From positions 496,001-560,000 of the forward strand of contig NZ_CM007717.1 of NCBI RefSeq assembly GCF_002019855.1: a DNA stretch of 64,000 nt. The letters are read 5' to 3'. The translations under genes and the position numbers were made by a program. The notes below the pieces were generated by a model. The model did no database searches. It was not told the origin of the DNA and saw only the letters and a list, made by a program, of their open reading frames with translations. Shown here in pieces: positions 42,563 to 50,905 of this stretch; position 1 is the first letter of the stretch, and every line of letters starts with the position of its first letter. Source of the stretch: Streptomyces antibioticus. Its GTDB lineage: Bacteria > Actinomycetota > Actinomycetes > Streptomycetales > Streptomycetaceae.

Positions 42563-42742
42563 ATGTCCCCGCAGGAGTCCCCCCGTCCGACGCGGACCAC
42601 CGCACGTACGAGCCCGGGGCGCGTGGGCATGCTGTGCGGAGGCATTCCGCGCCACGACCTGGAGACGGCGGGCGCCGACGCCGTCTACGACGACCCGCCC
42701 GCGCCGCCGCTCGCCGCGCTGCCGGACGCCCCGCCCGCGTGA
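42563..42742 (+). CDS. 59-residue protein resembling the C-terminal tail of a HAD-type phosphatase
   Basis: A GAGGAG site lies 6 bases before the ATG at 42563, so the frame is probably translated. The sequence GMLCGGIPRHDLETAGADAV followed by YDDPP matches the end of HAD-superfamily phosphatases, where GGI..(D/E)L..AGA..VY.DP closes the core fold. The catalytic Asp domain is absent. It is either a remnant of a deleted gene that gained a start, or a small protein using that motif. It sits 28 bp after the FAD/Rieske gene. Confidence 0.5.
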   Translation: MSPQESPRPTRTTARTSPGRVGMLCGGIPRHDLETAGADAVYDDPPAPPLAALPDAPPA

Positions 42743-42762
42743 CCCCGCCGGACCGGCCCGCC

Positions 42763-42786
42763 GTTACGTCCGCGACCAGGGGGTAC
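42763..42786 (+). promoter_or_regulatory. Sigma-B-like promoter upstream of the methyltransferase-CDGSH operon
   Basis: GTT at 42763 is spaced 15 bases from GGGTAC at 42781-42786, close to the Streptomyces stress-sigma consensus (G..T, 14-16 bases, GGGTAC/T), although the fourth base is A. The expected transcript start is about 40 bases before the gene at 42832. The match is short and unproven. Confidence 0.35.
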
Positions 42787-42831
42787 TCGTGTGACGCCCC
42801 ATCCACCGACGACCCTTCCGGAGGAGCCCCG

Positions 42832-43521
42832 ATGACGGTCGAGACCCTCGCCCTCGCTCCGCCGCCGCGCTGCTGGGTCCCCCGCGGCGTCTACCGCCCG
42901 CAGGCCGACACCGGTCTGCTGAGACGGGCGATGCGCCGCGAGGGCATCAGCGACCGGACCGACGTCCTCGACCTGGGCACCGGCAGCGGTCTGCTCGCGG
43001 TGGAGGCGGCGCGCCTGGGCGGGCGGGTGACGGCGGTGGACATCTCCTGGCGGGCCGTCGCCGCCGCGCGGTTCAACGCGCTGCTCAACGGCGAGACCGT
43101 CCGGGTGCGCCACGGCGACCTGGTGGACGCCGTGCCGGGCCGCCGCTTCGACCTCGTGGTCTCGAACCCGCCGTACGTACCCGCGCCGGACGACGCGCCG
43201 CCCCGGGGTACGGCCAGGGCGTGGGACGCGGGACGGGACGGCCGGCTGCTGATCGACCGGATCTGCGACGCCGCACCGGCGGTGCTGCGGCCGGCGGGGA
43301 CGCTGCTGATGGTGCACTCGCATCTGAGCGGCGTCGACGCCACGGTGGACCGGCTCGCGGCGGCCGGGCTGCGTGCCGAGGTCGTCGACCGGGCGCGGCT
43401 GCCGTTCGGCCGTGTCCTGCGCTCACGCCTGTCCTGGCTGCGCGCCCGCGGGCTGGTGGCCGACGGTACGGCGGACAGTACGACGGAGGAACTGGTGGTG
43501 ATCCGTGCCGAACATGCCTGA
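42832..43521 (+). CDS. HemK-like class I SAM methyltransferase
   Basis: The 229-residue product has SAM motif I DVLDLGTGSGLLAVEAAR (about residues 44-61), an acidic end of strand 2 (VTAVDISW), and the N6-type motif VVSNPPYVPAP (about 104-114). NPPY is found in methylases of glutamine or adenine. Without the N-terminal helical domain of HemK/PrmC, release-factor methylation is unlikely, so the substrate is another protein, a small molecule or nucleic acid. The ATG at 42832 follows GGAGGAG. It overlaps the start of the CDGSH gene and probably forms one operon with the next two genes. Confidence 0.85.
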   Translation: MTVETLALAPPPRCWVPRGVYRPQADTGLLRRAMRREGISDRTDVLDLGTGSGLLAVEAARLGGRVTAVDISWRAVAAARFNALLNGETVRVRHGDLVDAVPGRRFDLVVSNPPYVPAPDDAPPRGTARAWDAGRDGRLLIDRICDAAPAVLRPAGTLLMVHSHLSGVDATVDRLAAAGLRAEVVDRARLPFGRVLRSRLSWLRARGLVADGTADSTTEELVVIRAEHA

Positions 43522-43723
43522 GCGTCCGCGCCGTGTCCGTGTGCAGCGCGACGGCCCCGTGCTGGTGGAGGGCCCGGTCGAGGTGGTGGGCGAGGACGGC
43601 GAGGTGAAGGTGTCCCACCGGTTCACGGTGGCGCTGTGCACCTGCCGCCGCAGCCGGACGATGCCCTGGTGCGACACCAGCCACCGCCGCCGCGAGCCAC
43701 GCCGAGGGGACGACACGCGATGA
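43505..43723 (+). CDS. CDGSH iron-sulfur domain protein
   Basis: The 72-residue product has the complete CDGSH cluster motif: Cys45, Cys47, Cys56, Asp57 and His60 in ALCTCRRSRTMPWCDTSHRR. The spacing is C-x-C-x8-C-x3-H, which holds a redox-active, transferable [2Fe-2S] cluster with one His ligand. It starts at GTG 43505 (ATG 43514 possible) inside the methyltransferase gene. It ends overlapping the ATG of the next gene by 4 bases (ATGA), so translation is coupled. It may supply electrons or an iron-sulfur cluster to the adjacent iron enzyme. Confidence 0.92.
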   Translation: MPNMPERPRRVRVQRDGPVLVEGPVEVVGEDGEVKVSHRFTVALCTCRRSRTMPWCDTSHRRREPRRGDDTR

Positions 43724-44733
43724 CCGAGGCCCCCGCCCGACGCGATGTCCGCCGCCGCCCGCCGCCGCTGCCCGAGCCGCGCGGCCCGCTCTCGGCCGAG
43801 GTGCTGGCCGCCCTGCGCGACCCGCGCGCCATGCGCCTCTCCCCCGTGCCCGCGGACTGCCCGCCCTACGGCGACGACCTGCAGCTCGCCCTGTACGTCC
43901 TCTACGAACTGCACTACGAGGGGTTCGACGGTGTCTCCGACCGGCTGGAGTGGGACGGCGCGCTGCTGTCCCACCGCGCCGCCCTGGAGGACCGGTTCCT
44001 CGGCGCGCTGCGGGCGGATGTGCCCGTGGACGACACGCAGACGGCCGTGGAGGCGCTCGACGCGCTCCAGATCGAGCCGGTCGGCGACGACGGGGGCGTG
44101 TCGTACTTCCTGCGGGACCACGGCACCGTCGACCTGCTGCGCGAGTACGCGGCGGTGCGCTCGCTGTACCACCTCAAGGAGGCCGACCCGCACGCCTGGG
44201 TCATCCCGAGGCTGCGCGGGCGGGCCAAGGCGGCCATGGTCGCCGTGGAGTTCGACGAGTTCGGCGCGGGCCGCCCGCAGGAGATCCACGCGGAGCTGTT
44301 CGCCGACCTGATGGAGGACCTGGGGCTGGACACGGCGTACGGGCACTATCTGGACTCCGCGCCGGCCGAGGCCCTCGCCGTCGTCAACCAGATGTCCCTG
44401 TTCGGCCTCCACCGGGCGTTGCGCGCCGCGCTGGTCGGGCATTTCGCCGCCGTCGAGGTGACCTCGTCCCCGGCCTCCCGCCGGCTGGCGGAGGCCCTGC
44501 GCCGGGTGGGCGCGGGCCCCGCGGCCGTGCGGTTCTACACGGAGCACGTGGAGGCGGACGCCGTCCACGAACAGGTCGTCCGCCATGACGTCGTGGGCGG
44601 CCTCCTGGAGAGCGAACCGCACCTGGACGCCGACGTGGTGTTCGGGATCCGGACGACCGCCTTCCTGGAGGACCGCCTGGCGGCCCGCCTGCTGGACGCC
44701 TGGAAGAACGGCGGCACGGTCCTGCCCTCGTAA
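43720..44733 (+). CDS. Iron-containing redox enzyme of the haem-oxygenase-like diiron (HDO) type
   Basis: The 337-residue all-helical product matches actinobacterial proteins annotated iron-containing redox enzyme. Candidate metal-ligand helices are ELHYEG (about 63-68), AVEFDEFGAG with QEIHAELFADLM (about 175-198), and EHVEADAVHEQVVRHD (about 275-290), which together give the Glu/Asp/His set of HDO enzymes. HDO enzymes use a transient diiron centre for oxidative cleavage, N-oxygenation or desaturation. The ATG at 43720 overlaps the CDGSH stop. Adjacent CDGSH and methyltransferase genes suggest a short redox pathway; the substrate is unknown. Confidence 0.85.
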   Translation: MTEAPARRDVRRRPPPLPEPRGPLSAEVLAALRDPRAMRLSPVPADCPPYGDDLQLALYVLYELHYEGFDGVSDRLEWDGALLSHRAALEDRFLGALRADVPVDDTQTAVEALDALQIEPVGDDGGVSYFLRDHGTVDLLREYAAVRSLYHLKEADPHAWVIPRLRGRAKAAMVAVEFDEFGAGRPQEIHAELFADLMEDLGLDTAYGHYLDSAPAEALAVVNQMSLFGLHRALRAALVGHFAAVEVTSSPASRRLAEALRRVGAGPAAVRFYTEHVEADAVHEQVVRHDVVGGLLESEPHLDADVVFGIRTTAFLEDRLAARLLDAWKNGGTVLPS

Positions 44734-44740
44734 GGGACTC

Positions 44741-45073
44741 TCAGGCCCTGTCGTCGAATCGCGGCCGGGACTGGTCCGCGCTGCGCCGGGTGGGTCCGCC
44801 GCCGAGCTGGTGCGGGTCGAGGCGTTCGCCGTCGGCGCCGGCCCGCGGCACCTCGTTGGGCTCGCGGGCCTCGCGCTCCTCGTGGACCGGCCCCGAGGCG
44901 GGCGGCGTCGGCTGCTCGGCGGGCCGCGGCGGGGCGGGCTCCCGGCGTCGTACGCCGATGCCGAGGCGTACGGCCCACACCAGCATCACCGTGATGAGCA
45001 CCCCGAGGACGACGATGACGGCCATGCCCGCCCCCGATGCCGCGGCGGCTGTCTGCGCAAGTGTCGTGTTCAT
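44741..45073 (-). CDS. DUF6479-like small membrane protein
   Basis: The 110-residue product has one membrane helix (about residues 17-38) close to the N terminus. A charged, disordered cytoplasmic tail rich in Arg, Glu and Pro follows. This shape fits the small Streptomyces family DUF6479, which is unstudied. A GGGTAC element (minus strand, 45088-45083) lies only 10 bases before the ATG at 45073, so a leaderless or near-leaderless transcript is possible. It is convergent with the HDO gene, with stops 7 bp apart. Confidence 0.7.
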   Translation of the reverse strand: MNTTLAQTAAAASGAGMAVIVVLGVLITVMLVWAVRLGIGVRRREPAPPRPAEQPTPPASGPVHEEREAREPNEVPRAGADGERLDPHQLGGGPTRRSADQSRPRFDDRA

Positions 45074-45134
45074 CGCCGCCGGGTACCCGCCGCCGCGCGT
45101 TGAATGCCACGGAACCGCCGCGTCCGCTCCGCTG

Positions 45135-47264
45135 TCACCCGGCCGGGTCCACGCCGATGACCAGCAGGGCGATGTCGTCGACCGGCTCGGAGACATGGCC
45201 GATGAGTTGGTCGGCAACGGCGTCGAGGTCCCCGGGGTCGGCGGCGGCGAGGTGGCCCGCGAGCGCGGTGACGGCCTCGTCGGGGTCGAGTCCGGGGCGT
45301 TCCACGAGCCCGTCGGTGTAGAGCACGAGGACGCTGCCCGGCGGCAGCGGGAAGGCGGCGGCCTGATAGGTGGTGTCGGCCTCGATGCCGAGGAGCAGGC
45401 CGGGCGGGACGTGGAGCACCTCGGTGCGGCCGTCGGGGTGCCGCAGCACGGCGGGCGGATGGCCGGCGCTGGCCAGGCAGGCGGTCCGGCGGACCAGGTC
45501 CAGATGGGCGTAGAGGCAGCTCGCGAACCGGCCCGCGTCCAGGTCGACCAGGAGCCGGTTGGTGGTGCTGAGGACGTCGGCGGGCGACGAGCCGGCCATC
45601 GCGTGGCCGTGGACCGCGGTGCGCACCTGCCCCATCAGCGCGGCCGCGTCCACGTCGTGCCCCTGGACGTCGCCGATCGCGGCGGCCACCGTCGTGTCGT
45701 CGAGGCGGATCAGGTCGTAGAAGTCGCCGCCGACCTCCATGCCGTGGCCGGACGGCCGGTAGCGGGCGGCGACCCGCAGGCCGGGCGGTGTCGGCAGGCG
45801 CCGGGGCAGCAGGGCGGCTTGGAGCTGATGGGCGACGGTGTACTGGGTGTCGTAGAGGCGGCCGCGTTCGAGGGCCTGGCCGACCAGGGCGACCAGGGCG
45901 GTGAGGGCCGCGCGTTCGGAGGGCGGGAAGTGCTGGGGGCGGTCGTAGGCGAGGACGAGCGAGCCGATGGCGCGCCCGGAGGCGACGAGCGGGAGGAACG
46001 CCCAGGACGCCTTGTCGTCGAGCTGGACGGCCCGCGGGTAGAGGCGCCGCAGCTCGTCGAAGCTGGTGAAGAAGTGCGGGGTGCAGGTGTCGACCACGCG
46101 CGCGGCGGGGGTGTCCGCGGTGAGGGGGAGGTCGTCGAAGCGGGCCATCAGTTCGGCGTCGTAGCCGCGGTGGCCGAGCATCCGCAGCCGGCCGTCGCGG
46201 GCCGCCATCAGGGCCATGGCCTTGGCGCCGAGGGCGGGCATGAGCTGGTCGGCGGCCTGGTTCACGACGTCCTGCACGCCGACGGCCTCGGTGAGCGTGG
46301 CGGCCAGGTGCATCAGGTGGTAGAGGAGTCCGGCGCGGCCGGGTCCGGCGGCGAGGCGTTCGGCCGCGGCGGACGGACCGGTCCCGGCGAGGGGGTCGCC
46401 GGGGGTGATCCGGACGCTGATGCCGGACGGGTCGGGGTACAGCTCGAAGATCAGTGGCCGGTCCGGCGGGCGCACCGCCCCGAAACGGGTGGGCTGCTCG
46501 CTGACCACGGCCGAGCGGTAGTGGTCCTCGATCTCGGGGACGTCCATCCAGGGCAGGGCCTCCCAGGGCAGCGCGCCCACCAGCTCCTCGACGGGGACGC
46601 CGAGGAGGTCGGCGGCCCCGGGCGTGACGAAGGTGAACCGGCCGGTCATGTCCAGGGCGCAGGCGCCGCCGGGCAGCCGGGCGACGTACGCGGCCAGTTC
46701 GCCCGCCTCGGCCGACACGGCGCGGGTGCGCAGCGGGTGCGGCAGGATCCGCGGCTCGTCCGGCGGGCACAGTCCGCCGTCGCCGGCCACGCGGTGCAGC
46801 AGCCGGCCGAGGCGGCGGCAGCCCGCGTCGACGGCGGCCCGCTCGCGGTCGCCGAGCAGGGCGGGGTGCGAGCCCGGCCACAGCAGCACCAGACCGCCGA
46901 CGGCCGCGCCCTCGGCGGTGAGCGGGGCGGCGGCCAGCGAGAAGGGGTACGGCAGCACGAGGGAGGTGCGCGGGTAGCGGCGCGCCATCTCCTCGATGTC
47001 GCCGACCCACACCAGCTCGCCGCGGCGTACGGCGTCCGCCACCGCCACGGGCTCGGACAGGCCCACCCGGGCCCAGGGGAGCGCCATCTCGCGGGGCGCG
47101 CCGGTCAGCGCCACCAGCCACAGGGCGTCACCGGAAGGGGGCAGGACGTAGAGCAGACCGCGGGACGCGCCGCTGTCGTCGACCACGTCCAGCAGCGCCG
47201 CGTCCATCGCGTCGGGCACGGCGTCCGGCGCGGCGTGCGGCACGGCCGCTCGAAAACCGCCCAT
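45135..47264 (-). CDS. GAF-PAS-GAF-SpoIIE serine phosphatase
   Basis: The 709-residue product has an N-terminal GAF-like domain (about 20-165), a PAS domain (about 190-290) and a second GAF domain (about 325-470). The PP2C-type SpoIIE domain (about 500-705) carries acidic metal ligands in GGDFYDLIRLDD, IGDVQGHD, LYTDGLVE and EPVDDIALLV. It lacks a kinase or HATPase domain. The product should dephosphorylate anti-anti-sigma factors in response to a small-molecule or redox signal. Its gene starts 29 bp after the ANTAR-SpoIIE gene and likely shares its transcript. Confidence 0.9.
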   Translation of the reverse strand: MGGFRAAVPHAAPDAVPDAMDAALLDVVDDSGASRGLLYVLPPSGDALWLVALTGAPREMALPWARVGLSEPVAVADAVRRGELVWVGDIEEMARRYPRTSLVLPYPFSLAAAPLTAEGAAVGGLVLLWPGSHPALLGDRERAAVDAGCRRLGRLLHRVAGDGGLCPPDEPRILPHPLRTRAVSAEAGELAAYVARLPGGACALDMTGRFTFVTPGAADLLGVPVEELVGALPWEALPWMDVPEIEDHYRSAVVSEQPTRFGAVRPPDRPLIFELYPDPSGISVRITPGDPLAGTGPSAAAERLAAGPGRAGLLYHLMHLAATLTEAVGVQDVVNQAADQLMPALGAKAMALMAARDGRLRMLGHRGYDAELMARFDDLPLTADTPAARVVDTCTPHFFTSFDELRRLYPRAVQLDDKASWAFLPLVASGRAIGSLVLAYDRPQHFPPSERAALTALVALVGQALERGRLYDTQYTVAHQLQAALLPRRLPTPPGLRVAARYRPSGHGMEVGGDFYDLIRLDDTTVAAAIGDVQGHDVDAAALMGQVRTAVHGHAMAGSSPADVLSTTNRLLVDLDAGRFASCLYAHLDLVRRTACLASAGHPPAVLRHPDGRTEVLHVPPGLLLGIEADTTYQAAAFPLPPGSVLVLYTDGLVERPGLDPDEAVTALAGHLAAADPGDLDAVADQLIGHVSEPVDDIALLVIGVDPAG

Positions 47265-47293
47265 GCATGAACATTAGTCCGTTTCGGGGGCCG

Positions 47294-49807
47294 CTACCCC
47301 ACGCCGGACGCGGCCGATCCGTCGGGCACGTGGATGTCCAGGACGCAGATGTCGTCCCGGTGGCGGGGCCGCAGGGCCGCCAGGGCGGGGGCGAGGGCCT
47401 CGACGCCGTCGGTGCGCAGCAGCCGCAGCGCCGTCTCGGCGAGCCGGTCGAAGCCCACGCCGATGTCCTCCCCCGGGTTCTCCACCAGGCCGTCGGTGTA
47501 CATCAGGAGGTGGTCGCCGGGCAGCAGGTCGATCACGGCCTGTCCGAACACCGGGTCGCGCGCCGCCCCGAGCAGGATGCCCTCGGGCTGCGGCAGGAAC
47601 GTCGCCTCGTCGCCGCGGATCAGCAGCGGCGGCAGATGTCCGGCCCGTACCCAGGTCAGCCGCCGGTCCTCGGCGCGGTAACAGCCCATGATCATGGTGG
47701 CGTTGGCGGCGTACGCGTCGCCCGCGGTGTGCAGCAGCAGGGTGTTGAGCCGGCTGAGCACGTCGGGGAGGGCCGATCCGGTGACGGCCATCCCCTTGGC
47801 GGTGAACCGGAGTTGGGCCATGGTGCCGACGGCGGCGAGGCTGTGCCCGGCCACGTCCCCGACCACGAACAGGGCGTTGCCGCCGGGGAGTTCGATGGCG
47901 CTGTACCAGTCACCCCCGACGTTCACCCCGGAGTCGGCGGGGATGTAGGCGACGTCCACGGACAGGCCCGCCAGCTCCAGCGTCTGTTCGGGGATCGGCA
48001 GCAGCGTCTCCTGGAGGCGGGCGGCGAGGGCGCGTTCGGCCTGGAGCATGCCACGCTGGACGAGGACGGCGCGTTCGCTCTCGTAGAGGGCGATCTCGGC
48101 GTCGCGCTGTGCCGTGAGGTCCTGGAAGAAGCCGTGCACCTCCACGGCGTTGCCGTCGGCGTCGGTCTGCGCCTCGGCGACGATCCGCAGATGCCGTACG
48201 CCGTCCGCGACCGTGATCCGGAAGTGCTGGTCGACGGCCAGGCCCTCGCCGAGCAGCCGCCGTACGGCCGTGCCGAGCCTGGGCAGGTCGTCGGGGACCA
48301 GATGCCCGGGCAGCTCCTCCAGGGTCATCGGGCCCTGGGCGGGATCCCGGTCGAAGATCGCGTAGACCTGTTCGGACCAGGTGATGGTGTTCGTGGTGAG
48401 GTCCCACCGCGCCCAGCCGAGATTGCCCAGGCGCTGCATGTCGGCGAGGCGGCGGGCCTCGCGCTCGCCCGTGTCGTGGCGGATCCAGGACACGACCAGA
48501 CGGCCGCCGAGCCGGGAGACCCGCACGGAGTAGGTGGAACGGCGGGGGACGCCGGCGAGCACCTCCTCGTAGGCGAAGGGTTCGCTGTCGTAGGTGGTGC
48601 CCGTCGCCAGGGTGTCCAGATAGGCGTCCCACAGGGCGCTGCCGGCCACCGTCGGATACGTCTCCAGGATGCTGCGGCCCACCAGTTCCTTGCCCCGGCG
48701 TCCCGCCACGTCGACGGACTCGGGGGCCGCCGCCTCGATCCGGAAGTCCTCGACCGCCCCCGTCTCCGTCCACAGCGGGAGCAGCAGGACCGCGGGTCCG
48801 GGCAGGGCGTCGAAGATCCGCTGGACGGTGTCGACGTCGTCCCGCACCGGGTCGGATCCCGCCCCGTCCCGGCCGTCGCGCGAGGGGCGGCGCGGCGGGC
48901 GGCCGGGCAGGGGGCCGCGCAGCGGTCCGGCGCACAGGCGGACGGACCGGCGCAGCAGGGACCGCGTGGCGGTGTCGAACGGGCCGGGGCGGGTGCGAAG
49001 GAAGCCCACGGCGGCCTCGGCCGCGCGCTCCTCGGGGACGGGGATCCAGGCGCGGGAGGGCCAGCGGGTGGGCGGATCGCCGATCAGCAGATAGCGGGTG
49101 GCGTCGCGCGCCGGGTCCTCCAGCCAGAGCGGTTCGCCCTCGGCGACCGCCTGCAGGGCGGCGACACCGGCGAGCGGCGGGATGTGGCTCCACTGGGCGG
49201 CGAGGGCGGCGTCGATGCCCGCGTGCCCGGTGAGTTCCAGGGTGCCGGCGGCCGTGACGGTGTAGATCATCACGGCGTCCACGCCCGCCTCGCCGGACAG
49301 CGCGGTCCGCAGCAGATGGGCGATGTCGCCGCAGGTGCGGGCGCCGGCCAGGGCGTCGGCGAGCCCGGACAGCGGTGTCGGCCGGGCAGTGCCGGGCAGG
49401 TACTGGACGGTTTCGAACGGGGAGGGGCCGGAGCCGTCCTCGGGTGCCTCGGTGTCCGGCCCCGCGGTGGGTGACGGCGGCTGCCCGGAGCCGTGGCCGG
49501 AGCGGGCTGCGCGACCGGTGCGGCCCAGGGTGATCCAGCACTCCTCCATCAAGGTGCGCCGGTGCCGCGCGGCCCTGGTGAGCAGCAGCTCGTACGCGGT
49601 GTCCGCCGGCACGCCCGCCTGGGCCATGAGGACGCCCTTGGCCCGTTCGACGACGGCCGTCATCGAGGCGACGCCTTCGAGGTCCACGACCTCGGCGCGC
49701 AGCCTGGCCACCACCTTGGCCAGGGCGAGCACCCCGGGGGCGGCGCCCTCGTCGGGGCGAGCGGGCCCGGGGAGCGCGGGGTCGGGGAGTGCAGGGTCGC
49801 TCTCCAT
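47294..49807 (-). CDS. ANTAR-GAF-PAS-PAS-SpoIIE phosphatase
   Basis: The 837-residue product has an N-terminal ANTAR-type helix bundle (about 28-90, with VVERAKGVLMAQAGVPADTA). A GAF domain (about 140-290) and two PAS-like regions (about 320-560) follow. The SpoIIE phosphatase domain (about 600-830) includes NVGGDWYSAIELPGG, VVGDVAGHS and LMYTDGLVE. ANTAR domains bind RNA hairpins to stop termination, so this product could link RNA antitermination to sigma-factor partner switching. The ATG at 49807 is uncertain; a GTG ten codons upstream (49837) is also possible. It is first in a two-gene phosphatase operon. Confidence 0.88.
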   Translation of the reverse strand: MESDPALPDPALPGPARPDEGAAPGVLALAKVVARLRAEVVDLEGVASMTAVVERAKGVLMAQAGVPADTAYELLLTRAARHRRTLMEECWITLGRTGRAARSGHGSGQPPSPTAGPDTEAPEDGSGPSPFETVQYLPGTARPTPLSGLADALAGARTCGDIAHLLRTALSGEAGVDAVMIYTVTAAGTLELTGHAGIDAALAAQWSHIPPLAGVAALQAVAEGEPLWLEDPARDATRYLLIGDPPTRWPSRAWIPVPEERAAEAAVGFLRTRPGPFDTATRSLLRRSVRLCAGPLRGPLPGRPPRRPSRDGRDGAGSDPVRDDVDTVQRIFDALPGPAVLLLPLWTETGAVEDFRIEAAAPESVDVAGRRGKELVGRSILETYPTVAGSALWDAYLDTLATGTTYDSEPFAYEEVLAGVPRRSTYSVRVSRLGGRLVVSWIRHDTGEREARRLADMQRLGNLGWARWDLTTNTITWSEQVYAIFDRDPAQGPMTLEELPGHLVPDDLPRLGTAVRRLLGEGLAVDQHFRITVADGVRHLRIVAEAQTDADGNAVEVHGFFQDLTAQRDAEIALYESERAVLVQRGMLQAERALAARLQETLLPIPEQTLELAGLSVDVAYIPADSGVNVGGDWYSAIELPGGNALFVVGDVAGHSLAAVGTMAQLRFTAKGMAVTGSALPDVLSRLNTLLLHTAGDAYAANATMIMGCYRAEDRRLTWVRAGHLPPLLIRGDEATFLPQPEGILLGAARDPVFGQAVIDLLPGDHLLMYTDGLVENPGEDIGVGFDRLAETALRLLRTDGVEALAPALAALRPRHRDDICVLDIHVPDGSAASGVG

Positions 49808-49929
49808 GGTCCGAGCATGCCACGCCGGGTCGGGCACGGAGGGGTTTCGACCAGCCGGAGCGGGTTACGCGGGCCGGGTCAACGGCCCCCGGCCCAGGAA
49901 GGCGTCGCCATGGCCCAGGCGGTCCCGTC

Positions 49930-50880
49930 GTGAACGCCGACGACACGCGCACGGTCCGCGCGGGGCGGCGCGCCGTCGAGGTGCACCGGCCCGGCAAGGT
50001 GCTGCTCCCCGGCCTCGGGGACGGCGAGGCGTGCACGAAGGCCGACCTGGTGGAGTACTACAGCGCGGCGGCCGAGTTCATGCTGCCGCACCTGCGCGGC
50101 CGGCCGCTGATGCTGGAGCGGTATCCGGACGGGCTCGACGGACCCCGGTTCATGCAGAAGAACACCCCGGACCACTATCCGGAGTGGGTCACCCGGGTCG
50201 AGATGCCGAAGGAGGGCGGAACGGTCCGCCACCTGGTGTGCGACGACCCCGCCACCCTGGTCCTGCTCGCCGACCAGGCGTGCCTGACCCTGCACCGCTG
50301 GCTGTCGCGGGCGGACCGGCCGGACCGGCCCGACCTGATGGTCTTCGACCTCGACCCCGCAGGCACAGGCACGGATACGGACGACTTCGCCCCCGTACGG
50401 GAGGCGGCCCGCCGGGTGCACGCGCTGCTGGACCGGCTGGGCCTGCCCTGCGCGCCGATGACGACGGGCTCGCGCGGGTTGCACGTCGTGGTCCCGCTCG
50501 AACGGCGCCACGGCTTCGACGAGGTGCGCGCGTTCGCGCGCGACGCCGCCGAACTGCTCGTCGCCGAACACCCCGACCGGCTGACCGTCGCCGCCCGCAA
50601 GAAGGACCGCGGCGACCGGCTCTATCTGGATGTCCAGCGCAACGCCTACGCCCAGACCGTCGTCGCCCCCTACACCGTGCGGGCCCGGCCGGGCGCGCCC
50701 GTGGCCACCCCGTTCGACTGGGAGCAGTTGGACGACCCCGGCCTCGGCCCGCGCCGGTGGAGCGTCGCCGACGCCCTGGAGCAGGCCCGCACCCGCCCCT
50801 GGGCCGAGCTGGGCGGACGGGGCCGCGTACTGGGTCCCGCCCGGCGCAGGCTGGACCGACTCCGCGCTTCACCGGCGTGA
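49930..50880 (+). CDS. LigD-type polymerase/primase domain protein
   Basis: The 316-residue stand-alone polymerase domain of the LigD family (archaeo-eukaryotic primase fold) has the catalytic Asp pair in LMVFDLDPAG (about residues 137-146) and the TTGSRGLHVVVPL motif. The RPLMLERYPDG and MQKNTPDHYPEW motifs of the fold are also present. In NHEJ such domains fill gaps with a bias for ribonucleotides and work with Ku and a ligase. No Ku or ATP ligase gene is in this window. The GTG at 49930 is chosen because the family sequence begins soon after. Confidence 0.9.
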   Translation: MNADDTRTVRAGRRAVEVHRPGKVLLPGLGDGEACTKADLVEYYSAAAEFMLPHLRGRPLMLERYPDGLDGPRFMQKNTPDHYPEWVTRVEMPKEGGTVRHLVCDDPATLVLLADQACLTLHRWLSRADRPDRPDLMVFDLDPAGTGTDTDDFAPVREAARRVHALLDRLGLPCAPMTTGSRGLHVVVPLERRHGFDEVRAFARDAAELLVAEHPDRLTVAARKKDRGDRLYLDVQRNAYAQTVVAPYTVRARPGAPVATPFDWEQLDDPGLGPRRWSVADALEQARTRPWAELGGRGRVLGPARRRLDRLRASPA

Positions 50881-50905
50881 GGGCGGTCCCGGCGCACGGC
50901 TGCCG

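Noticed and set aside
42832..43521. HemK/PrmC release-factor methyltransferase
   Set aside because: It has the NPPY motif, but the N-terminal helical domain of PrmC is missing and the neighbours are redox genes rather than prfA.
47267..49474. A 735-codon plus-strand frame
   Set aside because: It mirrors the ANTAR-SpoIIE phosphatase gene; composition is that of a shadow frame.
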